Shown piece by piece: positions 35,029 to 44,187 of a stretch of DNA of 64,000 nt. The notes under the pieces were generated by a model that saw only the letters and a list, made by a program, of their open reading frames with translations, ran no database searches and was not told where the DNA came from. Origin of the DNA: Corticicoccus populi (GTDB lineage: Bacteria; Bacillota; Bacilli; Staphylococcales; Salinicoccaceae). Within the stretch, counting starts at the first letter, position 1. Each line of letters starts with the position of its first letter. The stretch lies in the NCBI RefSeq assembly GCF_042686195.1, contig NZ_JBHUOQ010000005.1, positions 124,001 to 188,000 of the forward strand. Direction: 5' to 3'. Both the position numbers and the translations under genes were made by a program.

Positions 35029-35472
35029 CTATAAAGCTTTAATCATCTGTCTGATGGCACCGAGATGGTATGCCGCATGTGACAGGCTGGACAGGAAAAA
35101 TCTGAGTGTAAAGTTATCAATGGACATGGATTCCATATAATTCAACATTTTTCCGTATGAATGGTCAATATTATTTTTAAGTTCTGTCCATTCATTTTCT
35201 GTCAGCGGTCCGATGTTCCAGCTGATGGACCAGTCAACGTCCGGCCTCACATCATCCAGATAACTCAGGCTGGTGTCAATATGGTACATCGTGTGGTGTA
35301 TGTGCGATGCAATACTTGAACCATTAATGTTTTTTGACACCTGCTCAGCACTCAGCTGCTTAATCGTTCCAAGAGTTCCTGTGTCGGGTTTCGTTTCAAT
35401 AAAATGACTCGAACCCTCTTCTCCTATTCCTTGAAAAGTTTCAATCCATATTGCACTAATAACATCCTTCAT
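35029..35472 (-). CDS. DinB-like superfamily protein
   Basis: A 147-residue four-helix-bundle protein with the DinB/YfiT-type metal histidines: ASHIHHTMYHID and SHAAYHLGAIRQM. Members are damage-inducible proteins or thiol transferases; the specific reaction is unknown. ATG 35472 lies 10 bases after GGGAGA. It stands alone with its own terminator. Confidence 0.75.
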   Translation of the reverse strand: MKDVISAIWIETFQGIGEEGSSHFIETKPDTGTLGTIKQLSAEQVSKNINGSSIASHIHHTMYHIDTSLSYLDDVRPDVDWSISWNIGPLTENEWTELKNNIDHSYGKMLNYMESMSIDNFTLRFFLSSLSHAAYHLGAIRQMIKAL

Positions 35473-35595
35473 GAATATTGCATCTCCCTTCACTTCCATT
35501 TTCCTTATTATAACATTCAGTATAACGCTTTATCCTGCATAAAGATACAGAATTGTTGCAATATTTCATCTCTTATCAATATAAAAAATGGACAA

Positions 35596-35626
35596 GAAAA
35601 ACGGCTGAGTCATGTAAACTCAGCCG
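35596..35626 (-). terminator. Terminator of the solute-binding protein gene
   Basis: CGGCTGAGT / ACTCAGCCG stem then TTTTTC on the minus strand, 8 bases after the stop. Confidence 0.85.
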
Positions 35627-35633
35627 CACAATA

Positions 35634-37205
35634 TTATCTCTGTAAATCTTTTAAATAAGGAAAACTGCTTGGGTACTGATAATACCCGCTTAAATCTTCC
35701 TGGATACCGGCAAGTAACACAGAATGATAAATCGGCACAAGCGGTGCTTCATCAATAATAATCTGCTGTGCTTCCTTATACAGTTCCATACGTGTATTTT
35801 CATCCTGCTCAGTTCTTGCATCATCCAGAAGCTGGTTGACTTCATCATTATGGAAACGCGTTCTGTTCCCCGGCGCTCCGATATTATCAGAGTGGAACAT
35901 CGGATATAATCCATAGTCCGCATCGAGAGTTACAGTACCCCAGCTGCCCATGAAAATATCATGCTGGCCTTCAGCCGTAAACTCCTGATAAGCAGCGGAC
36001 TCCATTTGATTAATTTCAATATTAATGTTTAAATCACTTAATTCTTCCTGAATATAAGTTGCGATATCTGCATTTGTTCTGTCATTTACAACAATCTCTG
36101 CAGTGAAGCCGTCACCGTAGCCGTTTTCTTCAAGAAGTCTTGCTGCTTCTTCTTTATTATATTCAATTGGATTTAATTCATCACTGTAGCCGTGAACCGT
36201 CGGGTTAAGCGGTGTTTCTGCAACACTCGGGATTCCTTCAAGCATTTCGTCAATGATGGCATTTTTATCAATCGCCATTGCAACAGCCTGTCTGACTACA
36301 GGGTCGTTAAACGGTTCTTTCTCTGTATTAAAGCCCATATAGGTCATATTGGCACTTTGGTTCTGTTCTACATGTGTGCCGTCAGTGCTGTCAATCTGTG
36401 CGACGTCACTCGGGTTAACCGGATAGATTAAATCTGCATCTCCGGTAGTCAGTTCTGCAATTCTTGTGCCATCTTCAGGGACAGCTTTAAATGTAACCTG
36501 TGACGGTTCTGCAGGTTCACCCCAGTAGTCATCATTTCTGACCAATGTGATATGGTCTCCTTCAGAGATTTCTTCAAATTTGAAGAATCCTGTGCCGACC
36601 GGTGTTCTATTCACTTCTGTCAGCGGGTCTCCACCGTCTTCCATCTGCTGATAATCCGCATCAATCACTTCTTTACTGATCATGTTACCGCCGGGATGTG
36701 CCAGATGTGAAGGCAGTGCGGCAAATGGTTCATTCGTAGTAATGTGTACAGTATAGTCATCAATCACTTCAACTTCTGCAATTTCTGTAAATAAAAATTC
36801 AAGCGGTGAACCAACTTCTGCATCACGTACCCGGTCAAGATTTGCTTTTACAACTTCTGCATTAAAATCTGAACCATCATGGAATTTAATTCCTTCGCGG
36901 AGTTTGAATTCCCATGTCGTATCATCCAGTTGTTCATAAGACTCGGCAAGCCCCGGTTCAAGTTCCAGGTCCTGATTCAATTTGACAAGTGTCTCATAAA
37001 TGTTTGTCATGACATAGAGTGAGTATCCGTCATTTGCTGCATGCGGGTCTAAAGAGCTCGGCAGTGCCAGTAAACTGAAATTAATCTCTTCAGTACTTTC
37101 ATCTCCACTTTCTCCTGAATCTGCATTCTCTTCAACATCACTGTCGTCTGTGCAGGCTGCCAGAACAAACAATAATGTAAATAAAAGCATATATAATTTT
37201 TTCAT
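35634..37205 (-). CDS. Family 5 (OppA/DppA-type) solute-binding lipoprotein
   Basis: A 523-residue surface lipoprotein (signal ending LAAC). Family-5 features: TNIYETLVKLN, WEFKLREGIKFHDG and the C-terminal DEAPLVPIYH. It should bind peptides, glutathione or another nitrogen compound for an ABC importer, but no permease or ATPase gene is adjacent. It lies just after the 5-oxoproline operon on the same strand, so a pyroglutamyl ligand is possible. It is clearly paralogous to the protein at 49899. Confidence 0.85.
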   Translation of the reverse strand: MKKLYMLLFTLLFVLAACTDDSDVEENADSGESGDESTEEINFSLLALPSSLDPHAANDGYSLYVMTNIYETLVKLNQDLELEPGLAESYEQLDDTTWEFKLREGIKFHDGSDFNAEVVKANLDRVRDAEVGSPLEFLFTEIAEVEVIDDYTVHITTNEPFAALPSHLAHPGGNMISKEVIDADYQQMEDGGDPLTEVNRTPVGTGFFKFEEISEGDHITLVRNDDYWGEPAEPSQVTFKAVPEDGTRIAELTTGDADLIYPVNPSDVAQIDSTDGTHVEQNQSANMTYMGFNTEKEPFNDPVVRQAVAMAIDKNAIIDEMLEGIPSVAETPLNPTVHGYSDELNPIEYNKEEAARLLEENGYGDGFTAEIVVNDRTNADIATYIQEELSDLNINIEINQMESAAYQEFTAEGQHDIFMGSWGTVTLDADYGLYPMFHSDNIGAPGNRTRFHNDEVNQLLDDARTEQDENTRMELYKEAQQIIIDEAPLVPIYHSVLLAGIQEDLSGYYQYPSSFPYLKDLQR

Positions 37206-37238
37206 GCTTTTTTCCTCCCATAAATTTTATCGTATATT

Positions 37239-37244
37239 ATTATA
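37239..37244 (-). promoter_or_regulatory. Putative -10 of the solute-binding protein gene
   Basis: TATAAT on the minus strand within the 106-base gap after DUF1445. No convincing -35 and no terminator is seen in the gap, so readthrough from the pxp operon is also possible. Confidence 0.35.
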
Positions 37245-37311
37245 CCGAGTTTTCAGGTCAGAATAAAGAACAAATCTCATTAATCTGGTAGGAATTAGTT
37301 TACATCTTTCA

Positions 37312-38085
37312 CTATTGCTTATTCTGGAATGCCTCATTGTTCAAATCTGTGATAAACATATATCCCGGTGCATGCGTGATAACTATTTCCGGTTTCGCAT
37401 TTAAAATGACATTTTGAGGCGTGACACCGCATGCCCAGAATACCGGCACTTCATCCTCATTATATTCTGTAAACTCTCCGTAATCAGGTTTACTAATGTC
37501 ATCAATACCTATTTCAGACGGTGCCCCTGCATGAACCGGTCCGCCGTGCATATCAGGAAATTCCTCAGTGATACGAATCACCTGCTCCACTTTATCTTTT
37601 GGGAAAGGTCTCATGGAGACTACCGTACTGCCGTTGAATATACCGGCAGGTACTGTTTCAATATTTGTTTTATACATGGCTACATTTCTGCCCTGGTCAA
37701 TGTGCTTGATTGGAATACCCGCATCAAGAACCGCCTGCTCAAATGTAAAACTGCACCCGATTAAAAACGTCACAAAATCTTCCTGCCATATTTCTGACAC
37801 ATCATCTGTCTCTTCAGAAAATTCACCATTTTTATAAACGTGGTATTTCGGAATATCCGTCCTGATATCAGATCCTTCTGCAAGTGTGCTGACATATTCC
37901 CCGGATTCAATCACTTCAATCACCGGCACTGGTTTTTTATTGCGTACAGCAAATAAGAGAAAGTCAAATGCATATTTCTTCGGCAGCACGACAAGATTAG
38001 CCTGTACTTTATCACCGGAAATTCCGGAAGTCGGCCCGGTGTGTACCTTCATTCGGATCCGCTCTCTGATTTCTTTTGCTTCCAT
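37312..38085 (-). CDS. DUF1445 putative hydro-lyase (YcsI family)
   Basis: A 257-residue cytosolic protein of the DUF1445/YcsI family (B. subtilis ycsI lies beside pxpA and kipIA). Conserved stretches are IGCSFTFEQAVLDAGIP and FWACGVTPQNVILNAKPE continuing to THAPGYMFITD. The vertebrate D-glutamate cyclase, which interconverts D-glutamate and 5-oxo-D-proline, contains a DUF1445 region, so a role in this chemistry is a reasonable inference. ATG 38085 follows AAGGGGGA. Last gene of the seven-gene 5-oxoproline operon. Confidence 0.85.
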   Translation of the reverse strand: MEAKEIRERIRMKVHTGPTSGISGDKVQANLVVLPKKYAFDFLLFAVRNKKPVPVIEVIESGEYVSTLAEGSDIRTDIPKYHVYKNGEFSEETDDVSEIWQEDFVTFLIGCSFTFEQAVLDAGIPIKHIDQGRNVAMYKTNIETVPAGIFNGSTVVSMRPFPKDKVEQVIRITEEFPDMHGGPVHAGAPSEIGIDDISKPDYGEFTEYNEDEVPVFWACGVTPQNVILNAKPEIVITHAPGYMFITDLNNEAFQNKQ

Positions 38086-38095
38086 AAAATCCCCC

Positions 38096-39307
38096 TTATC
38101 CATTCCATAAATCAGCTAAACCGCCGAGTGACATTACACCTGCAAAAATGGTAAATATGACTGCAATAACGCCCAATACAATCATCCAAGTTGGATGCCT
38201 GTATTCGCCGACAACACTTTTACGGCGCGCAGCAAGTAAAATCGCCCCGAGGGTTACCGGCAGAATCAGTCCGTTAAATGCACCAGCCAGGATTAACAAT
38301 GTGACCGGTCTTCCGACAAAAGTAAATATTAATGTTGAAGTCAGAATAAATATAACGATGACAATATTATTGTATTTATCAAATGCTGTGTGCATTGATC
38401 TAAGGAAAGACGCACTTGTATATGCAGACCCGATTACTGAGGACAGTGCTGCCGCAAGCAGCACAACCCCGAACACACGCATGCCGATATCACCGAGTGC
38501 AAACTGGAATACTGATGCAGGCGGATTCTCTTCACTTAATACTGCCCCCTGTGCCAAAACACCGAGCACTGCAAGGAACAACAGGACACGCATGATGCCG
38601 GTTGTTAAAATACCATAATTTGCAGCCCTGCTGACAAAACGGAGATTCTCTACCCCGGTCATCTTCGCTTCAATTAATCTGTGTGCACCGGCAAATGTAA
38701 TATAACCGCCGACAGTACCGCCGACAATCGTCACAATCGGTACAAACATCGTCCACGGTTCATCCGGAAGCACCATCTTAGCCGCTGCCTCACCATAAGG
38801 CGGATCCGACTGAATCATAACGTAGGCAGTGATGGCAATCATTAAAACACCAAGTACCTGTGTCACAATATCCATAACTGCCCGACCGTTTTTCACTAGA
38901 AAAACAAAAATTGCAAACGCACCGGTTAAAGCTGCTCCAAGTCTTACATCCCAGCCGAACATCGCATTTAAACCAAGTCCCGCACCTGCAACATTACCGA
39001 TATTAAATGCAAGTCCGCCGAGCACAATTAAAAAAGCAACCGCATGCCCGAGACCCGGAACGACTTCATTGGCAACATCCTGGCCGCGTTTACCCGAAAC
39101 GGTCAGCACTCTCCAAATATTAAGCTGGGCACCAATGTCAATAATAATAGATACAAGTATTGCAAACGCAAAACTTGCCAGAAACTGCTCCGTAAACACG
39201 GTCGTCTGTGTCAGAAATGCCGGTCCTATGGCAGAAGTTGCCATCAGGAATACTGCACCGAATAATAATCTCCTCTGCTGCCCTGTAATTTTTTGTTTCT
39301 TTTCCAT
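38096..39307 (-). CDS. NRAMP-family transporter lacking canonical metal motifs (YcsG type)
   Basis: A 403-residue protein with about 11 helices and the NRAMP/LeuT-like fold; B. subtilis ycsG holds the same place between pxpA and ycsI. In helix 1, where manganese transporters read IDPGN, this reads AIGPAFL, and in helix 6 the MPHN region reads FAGAHR. Metal-binding Asp, Asn and Met are therefore missing. Given its position between pxpA and DUF1445, I infer an importer of 5-oxoproline or a related amide. 17 bases after pxpA. Confidence 0.8.
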   Translation of the reverse strand: MEKKQKITGQQRRLLFGAVFLMATSAIGPAFLTQTTVFTEQFLASFAFAILVSIIIDIGAQLNIWRVLTVSGKRGQDVANEVVPGLGHAVAFLIVLGGLAFNIGNVAGAGLGLNAMFGWDVRLGAALTGAFAIFVFLVKNGRAVMDIVTQVLGVLMIAITAYVMIQSDPPYGEAAAKMVLPDEPWTMFVPIVTIVGGTVGGYITFAGAHRLIEAKMTGVENLRFVSRAANYGILTTGIMRVLLFLAVLGVLAQGAVLSEENPPASVFQFALGDIGMRVFGVVLLAAALSSVIGSAYTSASFLRSMHTAFDKYNNIVIVIFILTSTLIFTFVGRPVTLLILAGAFNGLILPVTLGAILLAARRKSVVGEYRHPTWMIVLGVIAVIFTIFAGVMSLGGLADLWNG

Positions 39308-39324
39308 ACCACATACCCCCTGAC

Positions 39325-40083
39325 TTACATTGTTATAATGTCAATCTGATCTGCACCAAGCGCTGTTCGAATCTCTCTGACAAAATCCAAAGCTTTTTTC
39401 CCATCCCCGTGAACACAAATACTGTCCGCCTGAATATTGATATCATTACCATTGATACTTTCCACCCTGCCTTCACTTACCATGCGGACTACACGTTTAA
39501 CCGCTTCATTAGTATCCGTAATCATCGCCCCCTCTTTACGTCTCGATACCAATGTGCCGTCATCTTCATATGCTCTGTCTGCAAATACTTCATGTCTGAC
39601 TTCAAGGCCCGCTGCTTTACCGGCCTTAACCAGATTCTGATTGCTCAGCCCCATCAATTTCAGAGCAGGATTAAACTCTTTTACAGCTGCAGCAATCGTT
39701 TCCGCAAGTTCATAATTATCGAATGTCGCATTATATAAAGCGCCGTGGGGTTTGACATGATTTAATGTCAGACCAACTGTTCGGGCAAGACCATCCAGTG
39801 CACTCATCTGATACAGCATAATCCCACGCACTTCCGGCATCGTTAAATCCATATACCTCCGGCCGAATCCCTGCATATCCGGGAAACCTGGGTGTGCACC
39901 GAGCCCGGTTGTACCACTTTTTTTAATCCGCTCCAAAGTTTCGAGCATTACAAGCGGATCACCTGCATGAAAACCGCATGCAACATTGGCAGAAGAAATT
40001 AAAGGAATAATCTCCTCATCGTTTCCTATTGAATAGTTACCGAAGCTTTCTCCTAAATCAGCATTTAAATCCACACTTAACAT
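39325..40083 (-). CDS. pxpA: 5-oxoprolinase subunit A (LamB/YcsF family)
   Basis: With PxpB and PxpC forms the prokaryotic ATP-dependent 5-oxoprolinase that hydrolyses 5-oxoproline to glutamate. The N-terminal signature VDLNADLGESFGNYSIGND and NVACGFHAGDP are diagnostic; 252 residues, normal. It lies 12 bases after accC within the operon. Confidence 0.94.
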   Translation of the reverse strand: MLSVDLNADLGESFGNYSIGNDEEIIPLISSANVACGFHAGDPLVMLETLERIKKSGTTGLGAHPGFPDMQGFGRRYMDLTMPEVRGIMLYQMSALDGLARTVGLTLNHVKPHGALYNATFDNYELAETIAAAVKEFNPALKLMGLSNQNLVKAGKAAGLEVRHEVFADRAYEDDGTLVSRRKEGAMITDTNEAVKRVVRMVSEGRVESINGNDINIQADSICVHGDGKKALDFVREIRTALGADQIDIITM

Positions 40084-40095
40084 AATTAATTCCTC

Positions 40096-41445
40096 CTACT
40101 GATCAATAATTTTATTATTCACCAGGAACTTAATATCGACATTGTTGTTCAAATAATTCTCATGACGCATTAAAAAGCTTTGAAAGTCTAAATTTGTTTT
40201 CAATGGTGCAATCACAGTCTCATCCAGCACCTGTGTCATTTTTTGAATCGCAGCCTCTCTTGAATCATGATGAACAATAATTTTGGCAATCATTGAATCA
40301 TAATTCGGCGGTACATTATATCCAGTGAAAATATGTGTATCCACCCTAACATTTCTCCCGAGTGATAAATGGAGCTGTTTTACGGGCCCCGGTGACGGCA
40401 TAAAATTGTTGGATGAATTTTCAGCATTAATCCTGCATTCAAGCGCAAATCCGTTAATCTTAATGTCCGCCTGGGTAATCGTCAGCCTCTGATTAAATGC
40501 CACCTCAAGCTGTTCCCGGACGATATCCACACCTGTAATTTCTTCGGAAATCGTATGCTCGACCTGCACCCTTGTGTTCATTTCTATAAAATAAAATGCA
40601 TCTTCCTCTTCCACATATAAGTACTCAACAGTCCCTGCACCCGGATAGTTTAATGCTGCAACCGCTTTACGTGTCGTTTCTGTAATAAATGCTCTCGAAT
40701 CTTCCGATAAAATCCGGGCAGGTGCTTCTTCAATTAATTTCTGGTTATTTCTTTGAATGGAACAGTCGCGTTCATATAAATGAACGGCACCGCCCCGGCC
40801 GTCTCCGATAATCTGAACTTCTATATGACGTGCTTTCGGGATATATTTTTCTATATACACCCTGTCGTCATTAAAAGCATTCTTCGCTTCTTTTTTGGCA
40901 TCTTTAAAATTCTTTTCAAAATTTTCTTTGTCATGTACAAAACGCATCCCTTTACCGCCGCCGCCGGATACCGCTTTAATCACTACAGGATATCCAATGT
41001 CTTCAACAACCTTGTCAGCTTCATCAAGATTTTCTACAACACCCGTACTGCCCGGAATAACCGGAACACCCGCTTCTTTCATAGTCGCTCTCGCCTCTGC
41101 CTTATCTCCCATCTTCTGCATCAGTTCTGATGTCGGGCCGATAAATATAATCCCTGCCTCCTCACACCTCTTTGCAAATTCAGGCGTTTCAGAGAGAAAA
41201 CCATACCCCGGATGAACCGCGTCAGCACCGCTTTTTTCACATGCAGCAAGTATACGGTCAATATTCAAATAACTTTCCGAACTTTTCGGGGGGCCGATAC
41301 AGTATGATTCATCTGCGAGTGCAGTATGAAGCGCCCCTTTATCCGCTGTCGAATATACCGCAACACTTTTAATATTCATTTCTTTTAAGGTCCGGATAAT
41401 ACGCACTGCGATTTCCCCTCTGTTTGCGATCAGGACTTTTTTCAT
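40096..41445 (-). CDS. accC: Biotin carboxylase, operon-specific copy
   Basis: A 449-residue ATP-grasp biotin carboxylase that would carboxylate the biotin of the BCCP encoded next to it. KVLIANRGEIAVRIIRT at the start, the glycine-rich loop SGGGGKGMRF, and the MNTRVQVEHT signature are all present. It sits inside the pxp operon, 3 bases after accB. Staphylococci also carry an accBC pair near pxpBC, separate from the fatty-acid accBC. Whether it serves oxoproline metabolism is not established. Confidence 0.92.
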   Translation of the reverse strand: MKKVLIANRGEIAVRIIRTLKEMNIKSVAVYSTADKGALHTALADESYCIGPPKSSESYLNIDRILAACEKSGADAVHPGYGFLSETPEFAKRCEEAGIIFIGPTSELMQKMGDKAEARATMKEAGVPVIPGSTGVVENLDEADKVVEDIGYPVVIKAVSGGGGKGMRFVHDKENFEKNFKDAKKEAKNAFNDDRVYIEKYIPKARHIEVQIIGDGRGGAVHLYERDCSIQRNNQKLIEEAPARILSEDSRAFITETTRKAVAALNYPGAGTVEYLYVEEEDAFYFIEMNTRVQVEHTISEEITGVDIVREQLEVAFNQRLTITQADIKINGFALECRINAENSSNNFMPSPGPVKQLHLSLGRNVRVDTHIFTGYNVPPNYDSMIAKIIVHHDSREAAIQKMTQVLDETVIAPLKTNLDFQSFLMRHENYLNNNVDIKFLVNNKIIDQ

Positions 41446-41448
41446 TAT

Positions 41449-41871
41449 CTATCCCTCCTCCGGCTTCACTGTCATAATCACCTGTCCGTATTCAACCACA
41501 TCACCATGTTCAACAAGAATTTCTTCAATCGTTCCCTCATGTTCTGTTGTAATTTCATTAAATACTTTCATCGCCTCAATCAGTCCGACTGTATCTCCCT
41601 TGCTCACTGTGTCACCCACACTGACGAATGTTTCATCACTGCCCTCTTCCTTATTCGTATAGAATGTGCCGACCTGTTCTGCAGTGATTTCAAGTAAATT
41701 TGAAGATTTTTCTGTGCCGGACTGCTCAGGTGAGGCCGCAGGCTCATTTGCTGATGATACCGTATTATTTTTTTCGATATGAATCGAGCCGTCCTCTCCC
41801 TGAATTTTCAACTTTGTGAGCCCTTCTTTGTTAAACAACTTCACAATTTCCTCTATTGTTTTAATATCCAT
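41449..41871 (-). CDS. accB: Biotin carboxyl carrier protein, operon-specific copy
   Basis: A 140-residue BCCP: an N-terminal helix (residues 1-35), a Ser/Glu-rich linker and a biotinyl domain with the lysine in EAMKVFNEI (Val follows Lys where AMKM is the classical motif). GGAG-type ribosome site. Located between pxpC and accC with only a few bases between genes, so a stoichiometric partner of that carboxylase. Confidence 0.92.
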   Translation of the reverse strand: MDIKTIEEIVKLFNKEGLTKLKIQGEDGSIHIEKNNTVSSANEPAASPEQSGTEKSSNLLEITAEQVGTFYTNKEEGSDETFVSVGDTVSKGDTVGLIEAMKVFNEITTEHEGTIEEILVEHGDVVEYGQVIMTVKPEEG

Positions 41872-41875
41872 AACA

Positions 41876-42865
41876 TTACCCCATTAAATTTAGTATTTTC
41901 TGTGCAGAGACTCTCCGCACATGATTGAATTGATTTGACTGCTCCAAATATTTTCCCGTCTCAATCTTCTCAAGGATTTTTTTATATTCTTCTGCTGCCT
42001 CTTCTACAGTGATTTCTTCAAATGATATACTGCTGCCGGGCACGAGCTGTGCAACTTTCGGTATATCACACAATGCCACGGTACCGATTCGTGCGTATCC
42101 TCCTGCAGTCTGTCTGTCATTAAGGAGAATGATCGGCTGCCCGTTTTTCGGCACCTGTATACTGCCGAGCTGTGTCGGCTCGCTCAACACATCATAGCCT
42201 GAGGTTGATTCAAGAGCAGGCCCGCTTAAACGCATTCCCATCCGGTCACTGTCCTTTGTCACTTCAAAGTCCTTATTGAATAAATCGGTCCTGCTCTCTT
42301 CGGTAAAACGTTCAAACTGCTGTCCCGGAATTACCTTGATGACATGACTGCTTTCATCAACAACCCTCTTAACTGTTTTTTCCGGGATATCACCATTACC
42401 TTCTAATGTTCTTAGTACGTCACCTGCTTTTAATGTCCGTCCCTTAAAACCGCCGATGCCGCTTCTTGTATGTGTTGCACTGCTTCCGAGTACCTCCTGT
42501 ACTTTAAAGCCGCCCGATACCGCTAAATATATACGGGCACCGCCTGAACATTTCCCAATGGATATTTCATCGTCTTTAAATACATGCACTGCACAACCTG
42601 AATCATATGATTCATCATTAATTTTTAACTCTGCATCACTGCCTGCGGCTGCAATCACTGTATCTTTTAACACTTTCAGCGATACTCCCTGAAATGTCAT
42701 TTCTAATGCCGGTGCATTGATTTCATTACCAAGCAGCTGGTTGGCAAGAGAATGCGACAAATAATCCACTGATCCTGCCTGTGAAAACCCTTCTGATTGA
42801 TGGCCATATCTTCCAAGATCCTGAATGGTTGAAAAAAGACCCGGATTAAGTACCTTAAATGTCAT
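41876..42865 (-). CDS. pxpC: 5-oxoprolinase subunit C (KipA / AHS2 family)
   Basis: Homologue of the second half of allophanate hydrolase; carries the biotin-dependent carboxyltransferase-like fold. GLFSTIQDLGRYGHQSEGFS at the start, LNDRQTAGGYARIGTV, and SDRMGMRLSGP are characteristic. 329 residues. Its start overlaps the end of pxpB by 4 bases, matching the intimate PxpBC complex. Confidence 0.92.
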   Translation of the reverse strand: MTFKVLNPGLFSTIQDLGRYGHQSEGFSQAGSVDYLSHSLANQLLGNEINAPALEMTFQGVSLKVLKDTVIAAAGSDAELKINDESYDSGCAVHVFKDDEISIGKCSGGARIYLAVSGGFKVQEVLGSSATHTRSGIGGFKGRTLKAGDVLRTLEGNGDIPEKTVKRVVDESSHVIKVIPGQQFERFTEESRTDLFNKDFEVTKDSDRMGMRLSGPALESTSGYDVLSEPTQLGSIQVPKNGQPIILLNDRQTAGGYARIGTVALCDIPKVAQLVPGSSISFEEITVEEAAEEYKKILEKIETGKYLEQSNQFNHVRRVSAQKILNLMG

Positions 42866-43581
42866 GACTCCTCCTCCTTTGAAATCGAAACACTGTAATC
42901 ATTCTTCTTAACTGCTTCCTCAATCTTCCGGTATTCTTCTTCATCAATTTGTTTAAATACAATACGGTCGCCGGGCGAATATAAAATCGGACGTTCCCTT
43001 TTTGGATCAAATAACGGAATAGGTGTTCTGCCAAGCAGATTCCATCCGCCGGGCGATTCAAAAGGATACATTCCGGTCTGTCTGCCGCCGATACCCACAG
43101 CACCTTTCGGCACTTTTGTTCGTGGATTTTCAAGACGGTCCCTGTATAATCTTTCATCCAACCCGCCGAGGTACGGAAAGCCCGGCATAAACCCAAGCAT
43201 GTATACCAGATACTCACGGCCGCTGTGAAGCTCAATCACTTCATCCGGTGATAGTCCGGTCTCTTCAAAACGATCAAGATCCGGTCCATAATCACCACCG
43301 TAACAGACAGGTATTTCAATCACTTTATATTTAAACGGTGCATCAAGCAGTGCGTCGACATCAACCCCTTCAATAATACCTGCGAGATCCGCAGCAGATG
43401 TTTTCATAACATCAAAATTCACTATCAGGCTTGTATATGACACAATAATTTCATCGACACCGTCAATTTCTTTTTCCTCAATCAGGTGCTTAAGCTGCAC
43501 CAGTTTTCTATTAATTTTTTCATCAATTTCATCCCCGAGATAAACAGTAACTGTATTTTCACTGAACTGTTTAATTTCCAT
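42862..43581 (-). CDS. pxpB: 5-oxoprolinase subunit B (KipI / AHS1 family)
   Basis: Partner of PxpC; in B. subtilis KipI also inhibits the sporulation kinase KinA. The 239-residue protein has YMLGFMPGFPYLGGL, PRTKVPKGAVGIGG, QTGMYPFESPGGW and GRTPIPLFD. First gene of the seven-gene operon (pxpB, pxpC, accB, accC, pxpA, NRAMP-like, DUF1445). No kipR-type regulator is adjacent. Confidence 0.93.
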   Translation of the reverse strand: MEIKQFSENTVTVYLGDEIDEKINRKLVQLKHLIEEKEIDGVDEIIVSYTSLIVNFDVMKTSAADLAGIIEGVDVDALLDAPFKYKVIEIPVCYGGDYGPDLDRFEETGLSPDEVIELHSGREYLVYMLGFMPGFPYLGGLDERLYRDRLENPRTKVPKGAVGIGGRQTGMYPFESPGGWNLLGRTPIPLFDPKRERPILYSPGDRIVFKQIDEEEYRKIEEAVKKNDYSVSISKEEES

Positions 43582-43701
43582 ACTGCCGTCCCCCTTTTAC
43601 GTCCTCTAAGTATAGTATTATTCTAACATGATTATTCTGAATTATTCGAATTAACGTTAAATAATCTAACATTTTTTTGAATATTTATACCTGCATTAAA
43701 A

Positions 43702-43735
43702 TAAAAAATAATCCCGCCTCCAAAAAGACGAGATT
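43702..43735 (-). terminator. Terminator of the five-gene ABC operon
   Basis: AATCTCGTCT pairs with AGGCGGGATT (G-T pairs included), followed on the minus strand by ATTTTTTATT, 8 bases after the SRPBCC stop. Confidence 0.75.
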
Positions 43736-43742
43736 ACTGTTA

Positions 43743-44183
43743 TTAAACATTTAAAATTTCTTCTTCAAGTTTCTTTAATTCTTTTTTCATTACCCGGTTA
43801 ATAATCGGTTTCATGGCACCAACAATAATGCCGGCACCCTTTTTAGAGCCCTCAAGATGGCTCTTTACTGTAATTTCAGACCCTGTATCAACAGGGACAA
43901 CTGTAAACTGTGTGACAACAGTACCTTGTTTTAATCTTGACTTAACCTCTATTCTTCTGGCTTCAACATAATCCGTAATCTCACTTCTGAAAGCATACGT
44001 CTTACCTGCCACTTTTAGAGTTGTTCTGAACTTTGTGCCTGTCTCACGTCTTTTTTCAGAATGATATTCAATATTTTCAATAATACCGAAAACATTCTTT
44101 AAAGCGGCATCATCATTCACTACCTTAAATACATTTTCAGGTGGTGCATCCAGCTGTTTGTTGTGATAATTATATATTTCCAT
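43743..44183 (-). CDS. SRPBCC family protein
   Basis: A 146-residue cytosolic START/SRPBCC-fold protein: LDAPPENVFKVVNDDAALKN at the start and a long C-terminal helix (KPIINRVMKKELKKLEEEI). The fold encloses a hydrophobic cavity, so it may carry or sense a lipid-like ligand. It is the last gene of the ABC operon, 4 bases after the lipoprotein gene. Confidence 0.8.
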   Translation of the reverse strand: MEIYNYHNKQLDAPPENVFKVVNDDAALKNVFGIIENIEYHSEKRRETGTKFRTTLKVAGKTYAFRSEITDYVEARRIEVKSRLKQGTVVTQFTVVPVDTGSEITVKSHLEGSKKGAGIIVGAMKPIINRVMKKELKKLEEEILNV

Positions 44184-44187
44184 CGTC

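Noticed and set aside
34905..35535. Shared word ACGCTTTATCC upstream of pcp and the DinB-like gene
   Set aside because: An 11-base match in AT-rich promoters of two unrelated genes; only one copy is part of a palindrome, so chance is likely.
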